28,916 bases of DNA, taken from Thelonectria olida (Eukaryota; Ascomycota; Sordariomycetes; Hypocreales; Nectriaceae). This document shows positions 19,501 to 28,916 of this stretch, in pieces. Position 1 is the first letter of the stretch. Every line of letters begins with the position of its first letter. A program made the position numbers and the translations under genes. The stretch spans positions 1 to 28,916 of the forward strand of contig JAGPYM010000125.1 in assembly GCA_020736575.1 (NCBI GenBank). The letters run 5' to 3'. A model generated the notes under the pieces. It worked only from the letters and a program-made list of their open reading frames with translations. It was not told where the DNA came from and ran no database searches.

Positions 19501-20840
19501 CACAGGGGCACAATCCCCAAAGGCGTCAAAAAAACATGTCAAGGCTGGATTGCCAACTTCGAAACTCGATCTTTGAACGAAGGTCAAAGTCAGGTTTCTT
19601 CAAGGCTCACAACGATTCTAGACGCCGGCGATGTGGAGTTATTCCTCAAGCAGCAACACGGCGAGAGGAACTCCACGATCAAACTTCCGATTTCTATTCA
19701 GCCAGACCTGAATTGCTTCACAGTATTCAACAAACTCTTTTTTTCCATAGGAGGCTTCAGCAAGGCTCAGCTTTCCTCTGTCCCCATTGGACTACCTTTG
19801 CAAGCGGATCACCGATTATCTCGATTCTGGTCATTATCATCAGCTGGTGATAATTATGAATATGAAATCTCGTGGACCGACGATGGAAACCACCTAGTGT
19901 TCGTTGACGGCCACGAGAGATCATCGTCATCTTGGATCGGCGTCTTCCGAACTGGGTGTTGCCAGGAACTGCAAGAGCCGTTAGAGCTTGTCAATTCGAC
20001 ATACCATCGTACATACGTCGGCACAAAGAAAGCAGAAGCAACATGTCATCCAGAGAGACCAGTTCTTGCGATCAGAATTGGAAGGTACATATATCTCTGG
20101 CCATTCCTCCAAGGTTGGTACCGCAATCCAGCCCCCAGCACGAAGCCAACGCTAAGTCAAGAAAAGGAAGTCCATTTACATTTCATCAGCTACCACGCAA
20201 CACTATGATTCTTTACCCCCAAGATTCAGTCAAAATGTCTTTCTCTCATTGTGGTAGATATCTTGTGACGTCCTGCTATGCGATAGGTAATGGGCGGCCC
20301 GAAACTCTTCCGCTTCCTCAAGACCTTGAAACAGCCGATACTCAAAGCAAACAAACTCGTGGCACAGATCTCGAAGAGCCTCAAAACAAAGCCAGCCCAT
20401 CCGAGTTGGTTAGTGTGGGCAACGACGCATCCGTAGTAACTCGAGGAACATTCCCACGGTTTATCAGCGATTCTAGAGTGGCGATCAGTTCAAGTTCATC
20501 GGGTACCACAGTTACTACTGTTCGAACAAATGTACTGCCATACCATCAAGTTGAACTTGTGCAGTGTGACAGCAGTGGCAAGCGAGATGTAATGCCACTT
20601 CTACATATTCCGAGCACATTTCCGGCAGATGGGTTTTCAGTGACCGTTCATTCCACAGTTGGCGACGACCAAAATGGCCTTTTAAAAATCATATTGAACA
20701 AGACATCGACAAACGGTAGTGTGAGCACACAAAGCGCTGGTTCAGAGAATCTACCCCTGGTTATATGGAAAGACCCGAAATGTTACGCCTTGGGCCTTGA
20801 CAGGACGGTCATACAGTCGCATATTAGCTGGGTCCGCTAG
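16510..20840 (+). CDS. NACHT/STAND receptor (fungal NLR-like), multi-exon, probably frameshifted
   Basis: Inferred exons: 16510-16803, 16920-17135, 17191-17421, 17494-17679, 17737-19423, 19506 to about 20115, and a last one ending at the TAG at 20838-20840. Reading phases join exactly across introns 1, 3, 4 and 5. Intron 2 has a clear GTAAGT donor, CTAAC branch and TAG acceptor, but needs one missing base restored in exon 2. The N-terminal helical domain (HNAKNEFLHSL, DNIEPYFKVIEILCAAHPEW) matches the DUF7708-type domain common before fungal NACHT modules. The NTPase has Walker A GNPGSGKT at about residue 310, Walker B TIILDGLDEC near 412 and LLLSRPN after it. A winged-helix segment (CQALTWVAYSPRNL, YIHLSAREYF) follows. 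The C-terminal part (ISWTDDGNHLVFVD, MSFSHCGRYLVTS) resembles a WD-like beta-propeller. Such proteins act in fungal self/non-self recognition and cell death; the ligand here is unknown. Confidence 0.85.
17097..17101 (+). other. Probable one-base deletion in the NACHT gene
   Basis: Exon 2 reads correctly up to ...KLLFEF. The T run here has five bases, and the frame then hits TAG at 17109-17111. The neighbouring frame continues with AVARIFSKNG and runs into a well-formed donor at 17136, as expected for this domain. One more T would restore the family reading. It is either a true null allele or a homopolymer sequencing error. Confidence 0.7.
20084..20230 (+). other. Unresolved junction near the NACHT C-terminus
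   Basis: One frame is protein-like to about YIYLWPFLQ (about 20115), and a different frame is protein-like from about 20215 (SVKMSFSHCGRYL) to the stop. An intron must bridge them, or an indel has shifted the frame. A GTTGGT donor at about 20115 with a CCCAAG acceptor at about 20222 would join in phase. A GTACAT donor near 20084 with upstream AG sites is another option. None has a clear CTAAC-type branch point. Confidence 0.5.
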
Positions 20841-21428
20841 GCTCTTTGTTAGACTATAATTCCAGATTCAACCTTTTACATAAGTCTGAGAACAGAGCTA
20901 TAACGCCCGCAGCCACGGCCTATGCCCGGCCCGGCAGGTCGAGGGCTCGTACTGGCGCCGCTGCGTGCTGCAGACCTTCTTCGCGAGGATGCGGCCCAGC
21001 AGGCGGCTACCATCTACTTCGCTTATCCGTTACGTTAACTAAATTGCAAAATTTAATTGTGCATCTGCCCCGGATGTACATTCAAGCTGGAAGTCGGGTA
21101 ACATCGATTGTCACTTCCATCGTCGCTCAGCCAGGTATCACTCTGACTCATGGTTCCTGACGCATAAGGCGCTGCTTCGTTGCTTCTCGCAGGTTCGCTC
21201 TGGCAGACAGGTGGGAGGGCGCTGTCCCTCACTATCCATGGTCGCCCTGGCTTTCCATGCCCCACCTTGCCTTGCGCTTACGTGAGCGAGTCTCTGCAGA
21301 CAGATGCTCGTTATCAAAGCTCTTTATAACTCAAGAAAGGAATTACAGTAGTCCAAGGTATTCTAACGTGATTGAGGGATGCATCCGACCAATATCACGC
21401 CCCATAATATTATGTGCTTCAATCTCGT
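20841..21428. other. Intergenic, no gene recognised
   Basis: GC-normal sequence after the NACHT gene. Short frames on both strands show no domain, and no tRNA-like fold was seen. Confidence 0.4.
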
Positions 21429-21623
21429 CTAGAGACCTGGCAGAACCCAACTGACATTGCAGACAGCTTGGCATTGGGTATATGCTGCACCGCACAGCCG
21501 AACAAACGGCCCCGAGATTTCCACGCTGACCAACAGGCTAAAACTGCAAGCTGCATGGCAGGAGACACCTGCAAGAGGCCCTGCCACAGCGCTGGAAGCT
21601 AGCAGCAGAAGGGTAGGGCGCAT
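21429..21623 (-). CDS. Small secreted Cys-rich protein-like ORF, 64 aa
   Basis: The ATG at 21623-21621 starts MRPTLLLLASSAVAGPLAG, a convincing signal peptide with a cleavage-like AVAG-P site. Cys pairs follow (VSCHAACS, LCGAAYTQCQAVCN). The layout resembles the small secreted proteins annotated in fungi as Cys-rich zygote-specific class V proteins. The usual middle section is missing, and part of it (AVLACWSA) appears in the next frame. It may therefore be a frameshifted relic, or contain an intron I cannot define. Role unknown; the family assignment is from memory and weak. Confidence 0.35.
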   Translation of the reverse strand: MRPTLLLLASSAVAGPLAGVSCHAACSFSLLVSVEISGPFVRLCGAAYTQCQAVCNVSWVLPGL

Positions 21624-21635
21624 TGTCAGCACGTC

Positions 21636-21788
21636 CTAAGGGATGTACTGTGGGACTCGGTGGGCTTGGTGTGGCGGCTTGGTATGGGGTGCTGGGTTCA
21701 CTTCGACCGGAGGCACCTGCTGAGTGGGGGTTTGTGGCTCGGAATCGGTGTCTATGTTGTCCCATTTAGAGTAGTCGATTGGCGCCAT
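21636..21788 (-). CDS. Proline-rich 50-aa ORF with DYSKWD N-terminus, probably a fragment
   Basis: The minus-strand frame starts MAPIDYSKWDNIDTDSEPQ, then a Pro-rich tail (QQVPPVEVNPAPHTKPPH) and a TAG at 21638-21636. The DYSKWD-x-I-acidic opening resembles the N-termini of Cdc37-type co-chaperones and of some longer fungal proteins, so this is probably the first exon or a broken 5' end of a longer gene. It is in the same frame as, and directly upstream of, the signal-peptide ORF at 21623, separated only by the stop and four codons. Confidence 0.35.
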   Translation of the reverse strand: MAPIDYSKWDNIDTDSEPQTPTQQVPPVEVNPAPHTKPPHQAHRVPQYIP

Positions 21789-22173
21789 GGAGAGTGGCTC
21801 AGTACTACGACCTGAGGAAGATCAGCTGGTTAAAGAAACAAAGATAATGAGGATATTCCTTTTCGGAAACTTGCTATTTCGGAAGCTTTCAGGTTTGTTA
21901 GGAGAATTGATGAGTAAAGTCTTCTTAAAGTTCCCATGGTATCGAATCCTACGCCATAGGGCAGATAAGATTTTCTGGGCTGTAAGCCACAGGGCCTGTG
22001 CATAGTATGTATGCACAGCATCTCAAACACCAAGTCTGCCCCAGGCATCTTTTGGTGCGAAACGAAAACCTTCGTCCTCTCTCCTCCTAAAGACCACCTG
22101 ACGCCGTATACCCTCAACCCATATACCGATCCATGATCGGAAAGCCACGCAGGAAATCAGAGGATTCGAAAGT
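21789..22173. other. Intergenic, no gene recognised
   Basis: Overlapping short frames exist on both strands, without recognisable domains. It contains the second copy of the 15-base AAGCCACAGGGCCTG (21984-21998). Confidence 0.4.
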
Positions 22174-22222
22174 CTCGTTCCGAAAGGCATTAGCGGACCC
22201 TGTAGGGGACCGGTCTCCTGTA
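22174..22222 (+). repeat. 49-bp repeat, copy 2
   Basis: Matches 15600-15648 at 46 of 49 positions; the three differences (GGC to AGC, CCCC to CCCT, CGC to TGT context) are transitions toward A/T. It lies immediately left of the ACTAGTAA array. Confidence 0.7.
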
Positions 22223-22279
22223 CGGTTATGGTATGGGTTGGGTCTAGATACAAGATGTATTGTGACAGTACCGGGTAGG

Positions 22280-22383
22280 GTGAAGGTCATATTGACTAGT
22301 AAATTTCCTAGTATGAAGGCCATATTGACCAGTAAACTTCCAGGTGTCGACTAGGTGAAGGCCGGAATGACTAGTAAAGTTCC
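22280..22383 (+). repeat. Three tandem units of about 29 bp
   Basis: The unit GTGAAGGYCATATTGACYAGTAAAYTTCC occurs at about 22280-22308, 22313-22341 and 22355-22383, at spacings of 33 and 42 bp. The third copy has CCGGAATGAC in place of CATATTGAC. Each unit carries one ACTAGTAA-type site. Confidence 0.75.
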
Positions 22384-22635
22384 ACTTAGCTGCTAATTGT
22401 TTACCAGTTAGTATAGATAGCTTTACTAGAGAAGCTTTCTCCAGGGGGTTTACTAGTAGTACGATAGCTAAGTACTAGTAATCTGCGGCCATAGTAGGCG
22501 GCGATTACTAGTAAGCGCCAATAGACGGAACCGTTCTAATAGGAAGTAGGGAATGGAATATACTTAAGTTTACTAGTAAGCGCTAAGGATGGAACCGTTT
22601 ACAGAAAACGGAGCTGTGGTCTCATGTACTAGTAA
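22295..22635 (+). promoter_or_regulatory. Array of ACTAGTAA motifs (palindrome TTACTAGTAA)
   Basis: ACTAGTAA or a one-base variant lies at 22295, 22328 (ACCAGTAA), 22370, 22452 (ACTAGTAG), 22474, 22507, 22572 and 22628. The perfect 10-bp palindrome TTACTAGTAA occurs at 22505-22514 and 22570-22579. Those two are each followed by GCGCYAA and then GGAACCGTT, so a larger module is duplicated. An array of palindromic sites ending about 40 bp before a TATA box looks like binding sites for a dimeric protein. The most natural readings are the U3 region of an LTR or the subterminal repeats of a DNA transposon. Confidence 0.6.
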
Positions 22636-22674
22636 ATTACCCGAGCATGCAGACAGAAGATAGAGAGCAGAAGA

Positions 22675-22681
22675 TATAAAA
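22675..22681 (+). promoter_or_regulatory. TATA box downstream of the ACTAGTAA array
   Basis: TATAAAA preceded by a purine-rich stretch (GACAGAAGATAGAGAGCAGAAGA) and followed by normal-GC sequence to about 22800, then AT-rich decay. A transcript would run rightward into the RIP block, as if the promoter belonged to a now degraded element there. Confidence 0.45.
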
Positions 22682-22852
22682 ACGTCCTATAGAGCTGTTA
22701 GGCGGACGGATTCAGTTTTCTATCGCGGATTTCTTAGCATCTTCCGGGTGGGTGGGGTGGCTTTCTCTGCGGCAGGCAAGCCGCACCTATAGCAGGGCTA
22801 ATATTAGTAAGTACTATAGAGAAACCTTATCTATTTTTAGCATTTAGAAATA

Positions 22853-22892
22853 GGAAACAGTTTTAAGAAATAGTCTTAGGAAACAGTTTTAA
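22853..22892 (+). repeat. Direct repeat GGAAACAGTTTTAA, two copies
   Basis: Exact 14-base copies at 22853-22866 and 22879-22892, 26 bp apart, at the edge where sequence turns AT-rich. Confidence 0.6.
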
Positions 22893-24290
22893 ATAAAAGG
22901 CTTTAGGGTTATTATTTTAATATATAATCCATTTTATTTTTTAAAGTATATTTAATAATTAGTAAAAGTATAAATTATTTTATATGTATATATTTTTATA
23001 ATATATTTTATATAATAAAAAAGGTACTACTATTTTATTAATATATTTAAAGTATATTATTAGTTATTTAAAAAATATATTATAATAAATAAGCTATATA
23101 AAATGTTTAAATATATAAATATATATAGTAAGTATATTAAAATATTTAATATAGTTAAAATAACTTATAAAAGTAATATTACTTTTAATTTAATATAAAA
23201 TAATAGTTATAATTTTAAAGTGAAAATAAATAAAATGCTAACTTTTAAATTTAGAGCTTATAATAAGCTTCCTACAAGTAATATAAAATTAGTAAAATTA
23301 AAAATAAAAAGAAATTATTTTTATAAAGTATTATAAAAAAGGTATAATAATTAGAAAAGGTAAAACTCCTTTAGGAATATTAATAATTTTATATTTTATG
23401 TAATTTAATTTAATTTATTATTTAAAAAGCTAAGTATTAAAATAAGCAAGTTATAGCTTGCGCAAGTTAATATATATAACTTTATTAAATTATAAACTAG
23501 TTAAATATAATTAAATAAACATTTTTATTATAAATTATAAAAAAGTAATAATAAACTAGATTTTATTATTTAATAAGACTATATAATTAAATAATATTAC
23601 TAGTTTAAACTTTTAAATTATTATAATTTTTAATAATATAAACTAAGTTATATATAAATAGAAAGAAACGCATTTGCTTTAATAGCTAGCTTATATATAG
23701 TTAATAGAAATCTTTATTATATTGAAATTTATTTTAAGATTTAAAAGGGAAATTAAAAGGATTTTTTAAGTGCTCTATTATTATAATATAAGTTTTATTA
23801 TTAATATATATATAAGAGCTTAATAAAACTATTTATATTTAAATAATTTAAAATATAAGCTAGAAAAATATAAGTAAGTAAGTAAAAATTAAAATAACTT
23901 AATAGGCTTATTTTTACTTTTTATTATAATATATTTAAAAGTTATTAAACTAATTATATATGCTTTTACCCTTTTTAAAAGATTTATTACTAATTTTTTA
24001 AAAGGTAAAATATTAAAAAGAAAATAGTATAATTTTAAAATTAATATTAGTAATAATTTTAAAGTGTTTAAATAAGGTTATTTATATTTATACTTATTTT
24101 ACTAATATTATAAAATAGGCTATTAAATTAACTTATTTATTTATTATATAATTAATTATTTTAATTAAGCTTATTATTTTTTATTTAATTTAAAAAGCAA
24201 TTAAATTAGCTAACCTTTTTATTAAAAGATTTAAAATTAATTTTTTATATATTTAATTTTTAATTAAAATATAATAGTTTAAAAGAATTA

Positions 24291-24722
24291 AATTAATTTT
24301 TTATATTACTTTTAATAATATATTTATATTAATTAATATAAAAATATTAAAAAGTTATAATTATTTTAAAATACTTTTTAAGCTTTTTAATTAAATAAAT
24401 ATATTTAAGGAAATTTATATAATTTAATAAATATTAAACTATTATATTAATAGTATTTTTTTAAATTATATATTATTTAATTAGTAAAAAGTTAATTTTA
24501 TTAAATTATATAAATTAATTTTTTATATTATTTCTAATAATATATTTATACTAGCTAATATAAAAATATTAAAAAGTTAGAATTATTTAAAATACTTTTT
24601 AAACTTTTTAATTAAATAAATATATTTAAAAAGATTTATATAATTTAATAAATATTAAGCTATTATATTTATATTATTTTTATAAATTATAATTTATTTA
24701 ATTAGTAAAAAGTTACTTATAT
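24291..24722 (+). repeat. Two tandem units of about 222 bp (segment B)
   Basis: AATTAATTTTTTATATTA followed by a shared series of blocks begins at 24291 and again at 24513. Both units end with TTTAATTAGTAAAAAGTTA. Differences include small indels as well as transitions. The reverse complement of the unit is found at about 2850-3060. Confidence 0.65.
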
Positions 24723-24799
24723 TAAATTAAATATTATATAATTAATTAAATTATATAAATTAAAATTTAAAAAAATTGTATTTTTATATTAAACACTTA

Positions 24800-25175
24800 A
24801 AATAAGGTTTTTTAAATAAGATTTATTTAATAGAAACTTTTATTTAAAAGCTAATTATAAACCTTATTAAAAAGCTTATTATAATAAATATAAAATTAAA
24901 TTCTATTTATATTACTTTTTATTATATATTAATATTAAGCTTATTTTAATAAATAATATTAAATTATATATTATATAATTACTTAAATTATATAAATTAT
25001 TATTTAAAATAATAATATTTTTATATTAAAAATTTGAAATATAATTTTTTAAATACAATTCTTTTAATAAGAATTTTTATTTAAAAATTAATTATAAATC
25101 TTTTAAAAAAGCTTATTATAATAAATATACAATTAAAATTTAATTTATATTAATTTGTATTATATATTTAAATTA
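24800..25175 (+). repeat. Two copies of segment A (about 24800-24965 and 25030-25175)
   Basis: Both contain AATTATAAAYCTT followed by AAAAAAGCTTATTATAATAAATATA in the same order as 2257-2400. With segment B just upstream, this gives the B-A order of one degraded element family. Confidence 0.6.
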
Positions 25176-25608
25176 TTAGCTTTTTAATAATAATAATAAA
25201 AATATTAATATAGCCTTATATTAATAAAAGATTTTAAAAGTAATTAAAAAAAATTATAAAATTAAAAGAAAATAATAAAAAAGAATATTAAAATACAAAT
25301 AGTAATAAAAAATTAATTAAAAATAAATAGCTTTTTATATTCTAATTTAAAATAATACAATAATAATATTTTATATATAATAAAAAAATATAATTTAATT
25401 TTTAAAAGTTTACTATAAAATAATTCTTTTAATATTTATTTATTTTTAATAGTAAAATCTTTAAAATAATATATATATAAGGGGCTAGACCCAAGTTCCA
25501 TATAATTAAGAATAGCCTTAATATTAAATATTTAATACTAAGGAAAAGAAAAAAAAGGCATTTTAACTAGGTCCTAGTAAAGACTTAAATACCTAGCAGC
25601 TGCTTGCC

Positions 25609-25680
25609 TTTTAAGGTAGCAGCCCCTTAAGGTAGCAGCCCTTAAGGTAGTAGCCCTTAAGGTTATAGTCCCTTAAGGTT
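25609..25680 (+). repeat. Minisatellite, five units of 15-16 bp
   Basis: TTAAGGTAGCAGCCC-type units start at 25611, 25627, 25642, 25657 and 25673. The last two units carry TTATAGTCCC in place of TAGCAGCCC. It sits in the one moderately GC-containing patch of the right AT block. Confidence 0.75.
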
Positions 25681-28600
25681 AGCTAAAATAACTTAATAAA
25701 GTTATTACTACCTTATAGCTATTTAGGTGGCTTATGCTTTTAGGGATAGCTATAGCCTTTTAAGTTATAATATTTTATAATAGTAGCTTAAAATAACTAT
25801 TAGGCTATATTATAATATTATCCCCCCCTTTTTTAGCTGCCTTACTATTAGGTTTTTATAGCTTACTACTCTTTTTAATATATAAAATAAATACTATTTT
25901 ATTATTTTTAGCTTATATTATATATTAATAGTTTTATTATATATTATTTTATATTTAAATAGAAAGTTTTATTATTTCTTATAATATTACTTTTAATAGG
26001 CTTTAAATAATTTTCTTAAGTTATTATAATAATACTATTTAATTATAATATAAATACTATTATTATATATTTATTTTATTTAATTATTTATTTAAATTAA
26101 TAAAATTACTATTTATTTATTATTTAATATACTTATTAATAGTTATTATTTTATTATATTTAATTTAATTAATTTCTATATATTTATTCTATTTAATTTA
26201 TTAAAATATATATTATAAATAGCCTTTTCAAATTAATAGCTATTTATAAATTATTTATTATTACTTATTTGTAGGACTTTATACTTATAAATAGCCTTTT
26301 ACTAGCTTTTTTAAGATTTATTTTTTCTTTTTTTAATATTTTATTTCTATTTATAAGTTTATTACTATTTAACTAGCTTTTAAATATTTTTTATTTAATT
26401 TTTAGTAATTTATAGTTAACTTATAATAGTTATACTTACTTTTTATTTCTTTTACTTTCTTTTTTTAACTACTATTATAATATATATTTTCTATTTTTAT
26501 TTAAAATTACTATTAACTCATTAAGCTAATTATATTTTTACTTAAGTATACTATTAATAGAAGCCTAGTTAAACTATTATTATTAATAAAAGTCTATTTT
26601 AAAAAAGCCTATTATAGTTATAATATTTATACCTTTTATAATTTAATTATTATTACTATTAATTTTAATTAACTTATTTAATAGTATTTTAAATAAGTAC
26701 TAATATTATAAGAAAAATATAAACTTTATAATTAGATTTATTTTATAATACTTTATTATAACTTTACTAACTTTTTATAACTCCTTTATAAATATATTCT
26801 TATATTTTAAGCCTTATTATCTTTTAATATAATTTTATATATAAATTTACTAATAATTATAAAAAAAAAAAATAAATAACTTTTATTTTACTATATATTT
26901 ATTATTAACTTATTAAAAGAATATTAAACCTACTATTATTATAAGCTATTATACCTTTAAAAGTTTAAATATAATAATAAATTTTAATATACTTATATTA
27001 CTACTTATACTCTTACTATTATTAATAGTATAAGATTTATGATATTATTAAAGCCTAGTAGCTTATTACTATTAATACCTTTTATATTTTAATTAATATT
27101 AGTAACTCCTTTTACTATCTTATTATAAAAATACCTTTTAATATTATATATACTACTAGTTTAATTATTAGGTTTTTACCTCTTGCTCTCCCTACTTATA
27201 TTAGGCCTATTAAATTAAATAAGTATTTATAAAAACTTAAAAAAAATATATTTAAGAATATATTAGAGGCTAAATAATAGCTTGGCCACTTTATTATAAT
27301 ATTTCTACTAGTTTATTATATAATATAATTAGATAGTACTAGCCCTTAGGCTAAAAATAAATTATACTTTTTAAAATTAAAAAATAATATTTTTAACTAT
27401 TATAATATAATATATTTTTTTATTATAATTTTACTAGCTTTCTTATTAAATATTTATTAAAAGAACTATTATTTATACTAGCCTTATTATAATACTATTT
27501 AAACTAATTTAATATAACTATTTATAAGATTTATTCTAATAGCTTTTATATAAAAATTATATACCTAATTTATTAAACTAATATTTAATAATAAGACTTA
27601 TAATTTTACTTTTACTATTTTATATATAAGATTTTCTTTACTTTTTACTTATTTTTACTATTAACTTATATTAATAGGAGTTAGAAGTTATTATTAAGTT
27701 GCTTTAGTAAAGGGTCTTATAATACCCTTTTTAAAAGATTAATATAAAAATGTAAAAATATTACTTTTAATATATTTAGCTAAATTATATATTTACTAAT
27801 AACTTATATAATTATATATATATAATATAACTAGTTTAGCTTTTTTAAGGGCCTTATAAAATAAATATTTATAAAGTTAAGCTATATTTTATTTCTTATT
27901 TTAAATCTTTTATAAGTAATTACTACTTATTTATTATATTTTCTAGTATTATTAGGCTATTATAATATTTATTTAAATAAACTTTATAACTTTATTAAGC
28001 TATTTAATTAGCTTTTTTACTATTACTTTATAACTATCTTTAAAATAAATATTAAATCTTATCTACTAGAAATAGATATATACAGTAATTATATAATATT
28101 AAAAATAAGCTTATACCTATTATTAAATAGTTATAATTATTTAATAAAAGCTATACTAGAAGTAATAACCTTTTCTAATCTAATTATATAAAATATATAT
28201 ATATTTATAAATAGGCTTAAACTTTTTAATTAATATACTCTAGCCTTCTATTTATTTAAAAGTGCTAGGCTGTATTTAATTGCTATATAATACTTATAAA
28301 ATAGTAAAGAGCCTACTAAAAGTTACTAGTTTAATTAAACCCTTTATTACTAATAATAAATTTAAGCATCTTATAAAACTAATAATAATAGCTAAGAAAT
28401 TGCTATATATATACCTTAGCTTTATTAAATTTATAATTTTAAAGTAATTATATATATTAATAGTTTTTAATAACTTAAAAGTATTAATACCTTTTTTTAT
28501 AAGTAGTAAGTTTATTATAAAGTTTATAATTAAGTTATAATAAGCTTATTAAATATAAGAGTAGTTTAAAAAGGCCTTATTTTATTTACTTTTAAATTAT

Positions 28601-28916
28601 TAATTAATTATAATATAATAGTTTTATATAAATAGAACTAGTTATAAGATCTTTAGTTAAAAAATTATTATTAAATTATACTAGAGTTTTTCTCTTTTTA
28701 TATATTTATAATTTAAATTATATTTAATTTAAATAATATAAGTTTATAATAAGTTTTTACTTCTTTTTATAAGTTTTAAACTATTTCCTTTTAACTTATA
28801 ATTAGTTTTAATATATAGCTAGCCCTTTATATTTAAATTGCATTTTACTATTTATATTATAGCTAATTTAGTTAGAAAGTTATAATATTACTACTTTACT
28901 ATCTACTGCTTTTAAT

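Larger units (their letters stand above)
22893..28916. other. AT-rich RIP-degraded block, right
   Basis: Very AT-rich and TpA-dominated, with no coding frame. It shares segments A and B with the left block. About 25480-25860 is less AT-rich and holds a minisatellite. From 25860 to the end the sequence is uniformly decayed and I can identify no element. I infer old, RIP-mutated transposons. Confidence 0.8.

Noticed and set aside
20846..21160. 104-codon + strand frame after the NACHT gene
   Set aside because: Arg/Ala-rich composition reflects local GC content; no domain and no continuity with the NACHT C-terminus.
21787..22354. Short frames on both strands (72-95 codons)
   Set aside because: Mutually overlapping, and one runs through the 49-bp repeat and the tandem units; likely chance frames.
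22295..22635. CRISPR-like spaced repeats
   Set aside because: The repeats are only 8-10 bp palindromes with irregular spacing, and the context is a eukaryotic genome.

Overview
The window looks like a piece of a filamentous ascomycete (Pezizomycotina) genome with an AT-rich/GC-normal bipartite structure. Evidence: short spliceosomal introns (about 55-116 bp) with GTRNGT-like donors and CTAAC/CTAAT branch points; a fungal-type NACHT receptor gene; a Ty3/gypsy chromovirus; and heavy C-to-T / G-to-A decay of repeats, much of it in CpA/TpG context, which is the mark of repeat-induced point mutation (RIP). I cannot name the species.

Layout. (1) 1-4130 is an AT-rich, gene-free block of RIP-degraded transposon copies. 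It begins with the 3' end of a + strand copy (1-1361) of the same gypsy family that is better preserved further on. (2) 4697-12848 is a nearly full-length Ty3/gypsy element on the minus strand. It has two 390-bp LTRs, a 5-bp target duplication (AATAA), gag with a zinc knuckle, protease, RT, RNase H, and an integrase with a terminal chromodomain. Many in-frame stops break it. A separate antisense ORF (5292-5792) lies between pol and the 3' LTR. (3) 12849-22230 is a GC-normal island. It holds an NmrA/SDR-like NAD(P)-binding protein gene (14033-14823, one intron), a large multi-exon NACHT/STAND gene (16510-20840) with a probable one-base frameshift, two small minus-strand ORFs (21429-21788), and short repeats. 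(4) 22280-22680 is an array of ACTAGTAA motifs, several within the palindrome TTACTAGTAA, ending at a TATA box; it looks like the promoter end of a mobile element. (5) 22830-28916 is a second AT-rich RIP block that shares repeat families with the left block.

The two host-like genes do not form an obvious pathway. NACHT/STAND genes commonly sit in variable, transposon-flanked islands of fungal genomes, which fits this setting. The most interesting signals are the antisense accessory ORF of the retroelement, a sequence signature of Tf1-type self-primed reverse transcription, and the palindrome array. All coordinates for introns, domains and repeats were read by eye, without alignment software or database searches.
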